A stretch of 64,000 bases of DNA from an uncultured Collinsella sp. (GTDB lineage: Bacteria; Actinomycetota; Coriobacteriia; Coriobacteriales; Coriobacteriaceae), in contig CAKUGR010000006.1 in NCBI GenBank assembly GCA_934654775.1, positions 62,001 to 126,000 of the forward strand. Direction: 5' to 3'. Below the pieces are notes generated by a model. The model was not told the origin of the DNA. It saw nothing but the letters and a program-made list of their open reading frames with translations, and searched no databases. Within the stretch, counting starts at the first letter, position 1; every line of letters begins with the position of its first letter. Made by a program: the position numbers and the translations under genes. Of this stretch, positions 18,056 to 25,623 are shown in pieces.

Positions 18056-18490
18056 ATGGATACCAAGCAGCAACTCGTCAATGCCCTCGCAGGCCTGGGC
18101 TCGACCATTACCGAAGCCATGGATGTCATCGAAGGCTTTGTCCCCTGCGGACATCCCGCCCTCACGGTATCGAACGCACTCGTCGCGCTGGACGTTGACG
18201 ATGATGCAGCTCTCGCCCAGCAGCTTGAGACCGTCGAGGGCTTTATCGACCACGTGAGTGAGAACCGCGGCGTGGCCGCCTACCACGGCATCGAGGTCGA
18301 GCTCGCGGGTCCCAAAGCCGATCTGCTCGCAGCAATCCGCGAGGTAGGCGCCCTTATGCAGACCGCAGGCGTCAAGAACACCCAGGTCAACGAGTGGGTC
18401 TACCGCAGTCTGGCGGCACTCGACAGCTCCGACGAAAAGGCAGCCGAGCAGCTCGCGGAAAGTCCCGCCATCAAGGCCGAGCTTTTGTAA
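18056..18490 (+). CDS. Small hypothetical protein, predicted helical
   Basis: I do not recognise this 144-aa protein. It has a good ribosome binding site (CGAAAGGACCGTT-ATG) and typical host codon use, so it is a real gene. It is rich in Ala, Glu, Leu and Asp, with regular hydrophobic spacing that suggests a bundle of helices. There is no signal peptide, membrane segment or metal motif; the single pair of Cys/His is in VPCGHPAL. It is acidic and probably cytoplasmic, stands alone between ssrA and a toxin-antitoxin pair, and ends before a bidirectional terminator. Confidence 0.75.
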   Translation: MDTKQQLVNALAGLGSTITEAMDVIEGFVPCGHPALTVSNALVALDVDDDAALAQQLETVEGFIDHVSENRGVAAYHGIEVELAGPKADLLAAIREVGALMQTAGVKNTQVNEWVYRSLAALDSSDEKAAEQLAESPAIKAELL

Positions 18491-18499
18491 ATAGCAGAC

Positions 18500-18536
18500 G
18501 CGGGCCCCTTGGCGCATCGTCGTCCAAGAGGCCCGC
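18500..18536. terminator. Bidirectional hairpin between converging genes
   Basis: GCGGGCCCCTTGG pairs with CCAAGAGGCCCGC between the ends of the 18056 gene and the PIN gene. Confidence 0.6.
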
Positions 18537-18548
18537 AAACAGTTCGCG

Positions 18549-19064
18549 TCAGCCGATAGCCGCGCCGCCGCGTTCGGCCAAGGCCAAAATCGGCATCATC
18601 TGGCGCGGGGTCTTTGCTGCAAGATCGGCATGTTCGAGCAGCTTGCGATCGTTGGTCACCAAGTAATCGACCTGCGCGCGCTTACACGCGGCGAGCACCA
18701 AGTTGTCCTCGTAATCGCGATGGAGCGCTAAGTATTTGTCGGCCAGCCAAAGGTCCGACGCATCTGCACCCACGGCCGTGGCGTTTTCGGTCATGTTCCG
18801 AACAAACGCCAACGCCGCATCGCCAATTGCACGGGCAGATGCCTCGTCGAGCGCTCCCCCACTGGCAAGAACGCTACGCTTCAGCTCGTGTTGGACAACG
18901 TACAGTACGTCCTTAGCGATATGCACCGGAAAGAACAGCAACGCCCCCGCCTCCGTCGCCCGCCCAATAAACGCACGCGCGGCAAGCGACTCGGCATGGC
19001 CGACGCAAAACGAATCGACCCATACGTTGGCATCCACCATTATTTTGAGGAGAGCCCCGCTCAC
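18549..19064 (-). CDS. PIN-domain ribonuclease toxin
   Basis: The 171-aa protein has PIN-domain acidic residues: Asp in MVDANVWVDSF near residue 11, Asp in YEDNLVLAACKRA near 117, and TND near 135. PIN toxins cleave RNA with Mg2+. It starts with GTG whose bases overlap the TGA stop of the upstream antitoxin (GTGA), indicating translational coupling. A downstream ATG at 19040 lacks a ribosome binding site. The pair is a type II toxin-antitoxin module; the target RNA cannot be told from sequence. Confidence 0.85.
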   Translation of the reverse strand: MSGALLKIMVDANVWVDSFCVGHAESLAARAFIGRATEAGALLFFPVHIAKDVLYVVQHELKRSVLASGGALDEASARAIGDAALAFVRNMTENATAVGADASDLWLADKYLALHRDYEDNLVLAACKRAQVDYLVTNDRKLLEHADLAAKTPRQMMPILALAERGGAAIG

Positions 19065-19414
19065 AGGATCATCCCCTTTTGGCGATAGCGCTCATCCATG
19101 GCTTCCGAATAGATTGCGTCCCAATCGCGATCGTCGGATACGGGCGACGTAGCGATGCCCAGGTCCGCGTAAAGCTGATCCGCCGCCGCCCATGATGCGG
19201 CGAACGGAGTATCGGGCGCGACGGTCTGTTGCCGGTCGTCGACGGCCGCAAGCACTTCCTCGCACTGCCCGCCACCCTGCGCGACCTTGGCCACCACCTT
19301 TTTGATGAGCTCGGGCAGCGAGGCGCCCGAAAGCTGCAACGCTTCCTCCGCATGGTCCTTGACCTGGCGATCCACGCGAACGTTCACCTGCGCCATGCCG
19401 CCAACAGCACCCAC
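19061..19414 (-). CDS. RelB/DinJ-like antitoxin of the PIN module
   Basis: The protein has an N-terminal ribbon-helix-helix (AQVNVRVDRQVKDHAEEAL) like RelB/DinJ antitoxins, then an acidic C-terminal tail ending DERYRQKGMIL that would wrap the toxin. The start is debatable: the family-like start is ATG 19396, but the only good ribosome binding site (AAGGGAG, ten bases away) serves GTG 19414, which I used. The promoter and three repeated operator boxes lie immediately upstream, consistent with autorepression by the antitoxin or complex. RelB-type antitoxin with a PIN toxin is a less common pairing. Confidence 0.8.
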   Translation of the reverse strand: MGAVGGMAQVNVRVDRQVKDHAEEALQLSGASLPELIKKVVAKVAQGGGQCEEVLAAVDDRQQTVAPDTPFAASWAAADQLYADLGIATSPVSDDRDWDAIYSEAMDERYRQKGMIL

Positions 19415-19436
19415 GTTGATCCCGCTCCCTTCAATT

Positions 19437-19483
19437 GCTAGCACCGCTAGCACCACTATATAGAGAAGCTAGCACATGGTCAA
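19437..19483 (-). promoter_or_regulatory. Promoter of the TA operon with three GCTAGCAC boxes
   Basis: On the minus strand TTGACC (19478-19483), a 17-bp spacer and TATAGT (19455-19460) form a near-ideal housekeeping promoter. GCTAGCAC occurs at 19437, 19446 and 19468, each with the palindromic core GCTAGC. One copy lies in the spacer and two lie around the start point, well placed for autorepression. Confidence 0.8.
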
Positions 19484-19491
19484 ACGCAAAA

Positions 19492-19533
19492 GGCCTGCGC
19501 CCGGACGACCCCGATGCCGTCTGGGCGCAGGCC
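19492..19533 (-). terminator. Terminator of the metal ATPase operon
   Basis: A stem of about 16 bp (GGCCTGCGCCCAGACGG pairing with CGTCCGGGCGCAGGCC) is followed on the minus strand by TTTTGCG. It sits 25 bases after the ATPase stop. Confidence 0.82.
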
Positions 19534-19557
19534 AAATAACGTGGGCGAACACACCCG

Positions 19558-21633
19558 CTAACGCAGGTAAGCCTTCGCGTTACTCAGACTGTAGGCAATC
19601 GTCGAGCCGTTGTGCAGCAGCGACGACGCTTGCGGGGTAATCGCGCCGGTAATGCCCAGTGCCAGGAGCGCTGAGTTGGTGAGCATCACCTTAGAGTAGG
19701 AACTCGTCAGACGATCAATGAGGCCCTGGCTCATGCGGCGCAGACGCACGATCGCGGCAAGATCCGTATCGGTCAGGATGATATCGGCGACCTCCTTGGC
19801 GATGTCGCTTCCGCCACCCATTGCCAGGCCCACGTCGGCCAGGCCCAGCGCCGGCGAATCGTTGACGCCGTCGCCCACCATGGCAACGTGGCGCCCCTCG
19901 CTCTTAATGCGCTCCACATACGCGTACTTGTCCTCGGGCAGCAGCTCGGCCTTAAACTCGTCGACACCCGCCTCACGCGCGATGCGCTCGGCCGTGCGCT
20001 CGGAATCGCCCGTGAGCATGACCACGTGCTTGACGCCCAGCGCATGCAGGTCGGCAATGGCCTCGCGCACGCCGGGTTTGAGCGGGTCCTCGATGCCGAG
20101 TACGCCCACGACCGTGCCGTCGACCGCCAGGTACAGCGGCGACAGGCCCTGCATCTGGGACTCGATGCGCTCCTTGATGTCGGATTCGAGCTGTGCGCCC
20201 TCGTCATCAAATACAAAGTGCGCGGAACCGATGATGGCACGACGTCCTTCGATGGACGAAGCGATGCCGTGCGCCACGATGTACTCGACGGCGGCATGGC
20301 GCTCGCGATGCTCGAGCCCGCGCTCGCGTGCCGCATTGACCACGGCGCGTGCCACCGGATGCGGGAAATGCTCCTCCAGGCAAGCGGAAAGGCGCAGGAC
20401 CTCGTCCTCGCTCCAGCCATCGGTGGTGAGCACGCAGGCAAGACGCGGCTGCGCCTCGGTGAGCGTGCCGGTCTTATCAAACACAATGGTGTCGGCCTTG
20501 GCAAACGACTCAAAGTACTTAGCGCCCTTGACCATCACGCCCATCTTGGCGGCATCGCTCATGGCGGTCATGACGGCGACCGAACCCGTGAGCTTGAGTG
20601 CGCACGAGTAGTCGACCATCAGCGCCGCTGAGGTTTTGATGAGGCTGCGGGTGGTAAGCGCGACCAGGCCCGCGAGCAGGAAGTTCCACGGGACGATCTT
20701 GTTGGCAAGGTCCTCCATATGCGACTGGCCCTCGGACTTGAGCGAGTCGGCCGTCTGCACGAGCGAGACGATCGAGCGCAGTTTGGTTTGCGCCGTGTTG
20801 GCGCGCACGCGAACCAAGATGCTGCCGTCTTCCACGACGGTTCCGGCGAACACGTCGTCGCCCACGCTGCGTTCGACGGCCAGCGGCTCGCCGGTCAGGG
20901 TCGCTTGGTTGACCATAGCGCTCCCCTGCTCGACAACACCGTCGATGCAAATGGACATGCCAGTGCGCACGGCAACCAGATCGCCGGGCTCAAGCTCGGT
21001 GGCGGCAACGCTTACCTCGGTGTCACCGACTACTTTTTGTGCCTTATCAGGCACGTCGAGCAGCGAGTTGATGAGCTCGTTTTCGCTCATGGCGCGAGTG
21101 TAGTCCTCGAGCAGCTCGCCCACGTTGAGCAGGAACATCGTCTGGCCCGCGGTATCGACGTCGCGTTTGGCAAACGAGATACCGATGGCCGAAGCGTCGA
21201 GCACGGGAACGGTCAGGCGCGGCTGCGCGAGCTCACGGAGGGCAGCGCGCAAAAATGCCATGTAACCGGCCACGACAAACACCGCACGCAGAGGCGTCGG
21301 CAAGAACCAGCGGCGCGCGTAGTGGGTGCCGATAAGTGTGGCAAGATCCATGACGAGCTTGTGCTTGCGTGGCTCAAGCTGCATCACGTAACCCGTCTTT
21401 GCGTCGGCAATGGCCTGGGCATCGAGCGCACCGACGGCGGCCAGCACGGAATCGCGGCGCGACTCGTCGTATTCGAGCGCCATCTGGCCGATGCGGCCGT
21501 AGACGCGCACCTTGCGCACACCATCGATTTCGCCGCTGAGCTTTAGAAGCGCATCGAGATCGCTCTCTGGCACAGGACCCGCCAACTGGAGGCGGGCCCT
21601 GCCGGGGATCTCGCTGATAATCGAGAATCTCAT
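19558..21633 (-). CDS. P1B-type heavy-metal translocating ATPase
   Basis: The 691-aa membrane pump has the phosphorylation site VFDKTGTLTE, the dehydratase loop ATLTGEP, the nucleotide-site HP dipeptide (EEHFPHPVARA) and the hinge MVGDGVNDSPAL. Instead of an N-terminal CxxC domain it begins with PGRARLQL, and the metal-site helix reads MVDYSCALKL where classical copper pumps have CPC. Ser replaces the usual Pro, so metal preference may differ; Mn, Fe or Zn export is my guess. It follows the small membrane protein at 21652 by 18 bases on the same strand. Confidence 0.88.
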   Translation of the reverse strand: MRFSIISEIPGRARLQLAGPVPESDLDALLKLSGEIDGVRKVRVYGRIGQMALEYDESRRDSVLAAVGALDAQAIADAKTGYVMQLEPRKHKLVMDLATLIGTHYARRWFLPTPLRAVFVVAGYMAFLRAALRELAQPRLTVPVLDASAIGISFAKRDVDTAGQTMFLLNVGELLEDYTRAMSENELINSLLDVPDKAQKVVGDTEVSVAATELEPGDLVAVRTGMSICIDGVVEQGSAMVNQATLTGEPLAVERSVGDDVFAGTVVEDGSILVRVRANTAQTKLRSIVSLVQTADSLKSEGQSHMEDLANKIVPWNFLLAGLVALTTRSLIKTSAALMVDYSCALKLTGSVAVMTAMSDAAKMGVMVKGAKYFESFAKADTIVFDKTGTLTEAQPRLACVLTTDGWSEDEVLRLSACLEEHFPHPVARAVVNAARERGLEHRERHAAVEYIVAHGIASSIEGRRAIIGSAHFVFDDEGAQLESDIKERIESQMQGLSPLYLAVDGTVVGVLGIEDPLKPGVREAIADLHALGVKHVVMLTGDSERTAERIAREAGVDEFKAELLPEDKYAYVERIKSEGRHVAMVGDGVNDSPALGLADVGLAMGGGSDIAKEVADIILTDTDLAAIVRLRRMSQGLIDRLTSSYSKVMLTNSALLALGITGAITPQASSLLHNGSTIAYSLSNAKAYLR

Positions 21634-21651
21634 AGTTTGTGCCTGGGAGCG

Positions 21652-21897
21652 CTACTCGGCTGCGTTGTCCGCGACGGCCTCGCTCTGGGTGATGTAGGCA
21701 GCCTCGGCAACCATGTCGTCGACCTCGGCCTTGGCCTGCTCGACCATGTCCTGGTAGCCGTTCTTGATGCGCATACCGCACGCAATACCCTGCACGCAGG
21801 CGTTCTTTACCGGAGCGCTGGTGAGCAGCTTGATGCCGGCCGTGCCGAGCAGAAAACCGCCACCAACAAGCAGGGTGTTGAACGTGGACTTCTTCAT
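21652..21897 (-). CDS. Small membrane protein paired with the metal ATPase (DUF6110-like)
   Basis: This 81-aa protein has one hydrophobic helix (TLLVGGGFLLGTAGIKLL, residues 6-23) and a charged, mostly acidic C-terminal half. It is the first gene of the ATPase operon, with GGGAGAGACATC ahead of the ATG. I recall DUF6110 proteins next to this class of ATPase; that assignment is from memory. A role as an accessory subunit or metal-handling helper is inference from linkage. An extended start at 22002 is unlikely because it runs through the promoter region. Confidence 0.7.
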   Translation of the reverse strand: MKKSTFNTLLVGGGFLLGTAGIKLLTSAPVKNACVQGIACGMRIKNGYQDMVEQAKAEVDDMVAEAAYITQSEAVADNAAE

Positions 21898-22352
21898 GAT
21901 GTCTCTCCCTTTTCCGCAACAACTGCGGCACGGTGCCTTAGCACCCGAGTTGATAAGTTTGCTCGAGCACACTTTTGGAAAAGAGTTTAGTTTATCTAAC
22001 AAATCAGGTCAACAACGGTTAACTTTTTGGAAACTATAGGGCTCCGAGCGCCTAGTTTTCGGCAATCCGTTCGCCATGGTGCAATTCCATGGCGCAAGAG
22101 AAGCGCTCTCCCCCACCCCCTACAAATTGAGGTTTAATACTTTTCCCGAGAAGTGAACGAGTGAAATCAGACCCCCGAAGCATCCGCATTTTTCGGCAGC
22201 AAAACCGCAGGAAAAACTCGACAAAACCGCAGGAAACAACCTCCAAAATGTGTCGATGCTTCGTGGGTCCAAATAAGGTCGTTCACTTCTAGGAAAAGTA
22301 TTAGACAACGATCCGCACTGCCCCGCAGCATGACAAAGGGACTGTCCCTTTG
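21898..22352. other. Intergenic region with ATPase promoter and nested palindrome E5
   Basis: The part near the ATPase operon contains TTAGTTTATCTAAC at 21987-22000, a DtxR/IdeR-box-like half-palindrome and candidate operator. The rest holds the long nested inverted repeat 22135-22304 and the start of the 22325-22361 hairpin. Confidence 0.5.
22135..22304. repeat. Nested inverted-repeat element E5
   Basis: Arms of about 25 nt, TAATACTTTTCC... (22135-22160) and its near-complement (22280-22304), enclose a second pairing (GACCCCCGAAGCATC with GATGCTTCGTGGGTC). The central loop contains AAAACCGCAGGAAA twice. The loop string AAAACCGCAGG also occurs in the element at 54987-55150. Confidence 0.7.
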
Positions 22353-22361
22353 TCATGCTGC
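22325..22361. repeat. 17-bp perfect hairpin, GGGACTGTCCC type
   Basis: GCAGCATGACAAAGGGA and its exact complement are separated by CTG. The hairpin overlaps the last codons of the AAA_14 gene. Its AAAGGGACTGTCCCTTT core resembles the short hairpins at 23834 and at 33486 and 48350. Confidence 0.75.
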
Positions 22362-23702
22362 GAGCGCTTTCTTGATAAGAGGGACGGATCGGTCGGCCAA
22401 ATACAGCGGAATATTGAGCACCCCATCGTCAAGCCTCAGGTTCTTAAGGGAGTAACGGACTCTCAACGGGGTCGTCTCCGCATGTTTGTCGGCATAGTAT
22501 TTCAGACTCTTGGAATGAATGACCTCCCCCGATTTGACCTCAACGGGAACAATATTGTTTCCGACTTGAATCAAAAAATCGACCTCATGCTTTGGTTTCT
22601 CGTTAGTCCAATAGCGCGGAGCGGCATCCAGCTGCGGAAGCAACGCCTGAAGCACGTAGTTCTCGGCAAACGAGCCTTTGAACTCAGAAAAAATCGCGTC
22701 CGAGATGGCGAATGCCGAAGCATCGAGCTTTGCCATACGGCGCAGCAAGCCAACATCAAGACAGTAAACCTTAAAGGCCTTGAGATCATCGTAGGCCGAG
22801 AGCGGTATTCCGCCGCCGGTATTAAGTCGCGCCGACGTGATCAGACCGGCATCGGCGAGCCATTCCAGAGCGTCCTCATATTCGCGGGCACGAGCCCCCT
22901 CGCGAACCGCACCCCAAACAAACTTTTTATTCTCGCGCGCCAGCTGCGTTGGAATTGAGTTCCAAATTTGCGAAAGCTTAGCGAACTGTGCACGACCACC
23001 GTGCTTGGCAAAATCACGCTCATAGGAATCCAAGAGGTCGGATAACACTTTATCAACCTGAGCAATATCACCCGTTTCGACCCACCGACCAAGAGCTTCC
23101 GGCATGCCACCGCATGCAAAATAGCGGCGAAGGTGCTCGACGAGTCTGACATGAAAGAAATCCGGTACCGCCTCGATCTGATCCAGACCGCCAAGATACG
23201 CATCATAGTTTGAGGCGCCTTCGGCCTTTAAAAACTCAGAAAAGCTCATGGGGCGCATCTCCATGAACTCGACCTTTCCCACCGGAAAGGCACTCGTCTC
23301 GCGGGACAAGCGAACACCCAGCAAAGACCCTGCGCACGCAACGTGATATTCGGGGGCCTCATCGCAAAAATACTTGAGAGCACCAACTGCAGAGGGGCAG
23401 TCCTGGATCTCGTCAACAATAAGCAGCGTCTCGCCAGGATCGATGGGCTGGCCAAACGCCAAGGATAGATTTGAAATAATGCGCCGCGGATCACGCGTGC
23501 CCTCGAAAAACTGCGCATATTCGCTTTGAACCCCGGGAGATGGCTCCTCCAGCGTCAGGTATACGCAGTTGCGATACGAGGCGCGGCCGAACTCCTTGAG
23601 CGCCCACGTCTTTCCAACCTGACGCGCTCCTTTAAGGATGAGCGGCTTACGATACTCCGACGCCTTCCAAGCATTAAGCTTGGCGATGATATCCCGCTGC
23701 AT
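22353..23702 (-). CDS. AAA_14/DUF4143 ATPase
   Basis: The 449-aa protein has Walker A LKGARQVGKTWAL near residue 24, Walker B LLIVDEIQ near 95, and a C-terminal DUF4143 region with a nuclease-like strand pair (HEVDFLIQVGNNIVPVEVKSG near 390). The D...E-V-K arrangement resembles a PD-(D/E)XK fold. The family is widespread, often sporadically distributed, and functionally unclear. The ATG at 23702 follows GGGAGGTCGGTC. Its promoter region is a 77-bp palindrome, and its 3' end is overlapped by a dispersed hairpin. Confidence 0.85.
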   Translation of the reverse strand: MQRDIIAKLNAWKASEYRKPLILKGARQVGKTWALKEFGRASYRNCVYLTLEEPSPGVQSEYAQFFEGTRDPRRIISNLSLAFGQPIDPGETLLIVDEIQDCPSAVGALKYFCDEAPEYHVACAGSLLGVRLSRETSAFPVGKVEFMEMRPMSFSEFLKAEGASNYDAYLGGLDQIEAVPDFFHVRLVEHLRRYFACGGMPEALGRWVETGDIAQVDKVLSDLLDSYERDFAKHGGRAQFAKLSQIWNSIPTQLARENKKFVWGAVREGARAREYEDALEWLADAGLITSARLNTGGGIPLSAYDDLKAFKVYCLDVGLLRRMAKLDASAFAISDAIFSEFKGSFAENYVLQALLPQLDAAPRYWTNEKPKHEVDFLIQVGNNIVPVEVKSGEVIHSKSLKYYADKHAETTPLRVRYSLKNLRLDDGVLNIPLYLADRSVPLIKKALAA

Positions 23703-23718
23703 GACCGACCTCCCGCAA

Positions 23719-23795
23719 AAAACTTCCGTAAATGTGAGATTTCTCACATTTTACCCTGGGTAAAACGTGATATTTATCACATTTACGGAAGTTTT
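23719..23795. promoter_or_regulatory. 77-bp palindrome with two TGTGA-N6-TCACA-type sites
   Basis: Arms 23719-23756 and 23758-23795 are complementary over 38 nt, differing only in the six-base spacer of an internal palindrome and one base beside it. Each arm holds (T/C)GTGA-N6-TCACA, the form of a CRP/FNR-family site. It begins 17 bases upstream of the AAA_14 start codon. Confidence 0.8.
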
Positions 23796-23833
23796 AGGGC
23801 AGTTTTGTTACATTTTCATCATATACAATGAAG

Positions 23834-23862
23834 TGTGACAGAGGGACTGTCACTTTGTCACA
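23834..23862. repeat. Short dispersed hairpin (GGGACTGTC type)
   Basis: TGTGACAGAGGGACTGTCACTTTGTCACA can fold back on itself. The core resembles the hairpins at 22325, 32524, 33486 and 48350. It lies just beyond the stop codon of the ABC gene. Confidence 0.6.
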
Positions 23863-23865
23863 TTC

Positions 23866-25623
23866 TTACAGCTGCCAGGTTGCTGCTTCCTTTTGCAGTG
23901 CGACCATGCGGGCGAATTCTCCGCCCGCTGCCTTGAGCTGTGCCGGAGTGCCCTGCTCGGCAACCACGCCGTCCTTGAGCACGACGATCTTGTCGGCATT
24001 TTCAACCGTGCGCATGCGATGAGCGATCACGATGACCGTTTTGCCGGCGAGCAGGCGAGAAAGTGCCTGCTGCACCACGGTCTCGTTCTCTACATCCAAG
24101 CTCGCCGTTGCCTCGTCCAACAGCACGATCGGCGCATCCTTGAGCAACGCACGGGCGATGGAGATGCGCTGGCGCTCGCCACCGGACAGCTTGGAGCCGT
24201 TCTCGCCGATCATGGTGTCATAGCCCTGCGGCATGCGGCTTACGAACTCGTCGCAGTTGGCGGCACGCGCGGCCGCGAGGACTTCCTCGTCGGTGGCATC
24301 GCGACGGCCCAGGCGGATGTTGCCCATCACCGTGTCGTCGAAGAGCAGCACGTCTTGGAACACAATGGCGTAGTCGCGCAGCAACACCTCGGGATCCACG
24401 CCTGCAACATCCACGCCACCCACGGTAACCTTGCCCGCGGTGGCATCCCAAAAGCGCGCGGCCAGTCGGCTCACCGTAGACTTGCCAGAACCCGAAGGAC
24501 CGACCAGTGCCGTGACCTCGCCTTCCTTAGCGGTAAAGCTCACATCGGTAAGAACTTTCTCGCCGGCGCGGCCGTCCTCGCCCGCACCATAACCAAATGC
24601 CACGTGATCGAACACCACGTCGTGGCCCGCAGGCTCAAACTTCTCGTCACCCTGCGCCACGGACTCCTCCATGATGGAACGCATGCGCTTGGCGGAGGAC
24701 TCAGCGGCGAACAGCTCGGAGACGAGCATGAGGGCCTGGTCGAACGGCGCGTAGATGCGGCTCACCATGAGCAGGAAGGCGAACATCACCATGAAGTCGA
24801 CCTGGCCGGCGGCGACCATCGCGGCGCCCGTTACCAGCGTGGAAGCGATCCCCAGACGCAAAATGACAAAGGCGGAGTTGACCAAAAGCCCGTTAACGAG
24901 TTCTCCCTTAGTGGTCTCGCGCTCCTCGGCATCAATCACGGCGTTGAGGCCCTCAAGATAATGCGTCTCCTGATTGGTCGCGCGAATCTCGCGCACGCAG
25001 TCGAGCGTCTCCTGAATCGCCTCGGTGACCTTGACCTTCTCGGCGCGCACGCGGTCGAACACCGGGGTCATGGGCCCGCGTGTCAGATACAGCACGGCAA
25101 AGGCCACGGGCACGCTCCAAAACGCCGCAATCGCCAGCTGCCAGCAAAAGAACAGCGACGCCACGAACACGATGGCGCTTGCGATGATGGCGCCCCAGAG
25201 TTCTCCCAGCACATGACTGTAGGCATGCTCCATAGTCTGAACGTCGCCCATGATGGTTTCGGTTAGATCGGCCAGATCACGACGGCCGAAAAACGACAAC
25301 GGCAGTTTGCGCAAGCGCTCGGCAATCCCCATGCGCTGCTTGCCGCACTCCTCGTAAAAGATGCAGTACGTGTAGTAGTACTGTTGCCAGTTAGAGGCAA
25401 AGAGCATCACGAAAAAGACCAGGAGGCCGCCCACAATTGGCAGGGCATCCGGCAGGTCGGCCCCATTGGCGAGATGCTCGACAAAGCCGGCCATGACCAG
25501 GAACAAAAAGCTCATGCCGGCCATGGTGATGAGATTGGTGAGTGTGGTCCAGAATATGCCGCGCTTTACGCCGGCGATACCTTTGTCGGACAGGAAATAC
25601 TTCTTTTGGAATGAGGCGAACAT
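23866..25623 (-). CDS. ABC transporter, fused permease-ATPase (subunit 2)
   Basis: This 585-aa half-transporter has an N-terminal six-helix membrane domain (about 20-320) and a nucleotide-binding domain with Walker A GPSGSGKST, signature LSGGERQR and Walker B IVLLDEATASLD. The H-loop reads IAHRM. It begins directly after the stop of the partner gene, so both are made together as a heterodimer. See the partner entry for the likely substrate class. Confidence 0.9.
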   Translation of the reverse strand: MFASFQKKYFLSDKGIAGVKRGIFWTTLTNLITMAGMSFLFLVMAGFVEHLANGADLPDALPIVGGLLVFFVMLFASNWQQYYYTYCIFYEECGKQRMGIAERLRKLPLSFFGRRDLADLTETIMGDVQTMEHAYSHVLGELWGAIIASAIVFVASLFFCWQLAIAAFWSVPVAFAVLYLTRGPMTPVFDRVRAEKVKVTEAIQETLDCVREIRATNQETHYLEGLNAVIDAEERETTKGELVNGLLVNSAFVILRLGIASTLVTGAAMVAAGQVDFMVMFAFLLMVSRIYAPFDQALMLVSELFAAESSAKRMRSIMEESVAQGDEKFEPAGHDVVFDHVAFGYGAGEDGRAGEKVLTDVSFTAKEGEVTALVGPSGSGKSTVSRLAARFWDATAGKVTVGGVDVAGVDPEVLLRDYAIVFQDVLLFDDTVMGNIRLGRRDATDEEVLAAARAANCDEFVSRMPQGYDTMIGENGSKLSGGERQRISIARALLKDAPIVLLDEATASLDVENETVVQQALSRLLAGKTVIVIAHRMRTVENADKIVVLKDGVVAEQGTPAQLKAAGGEFARMVALQKEAATWQL

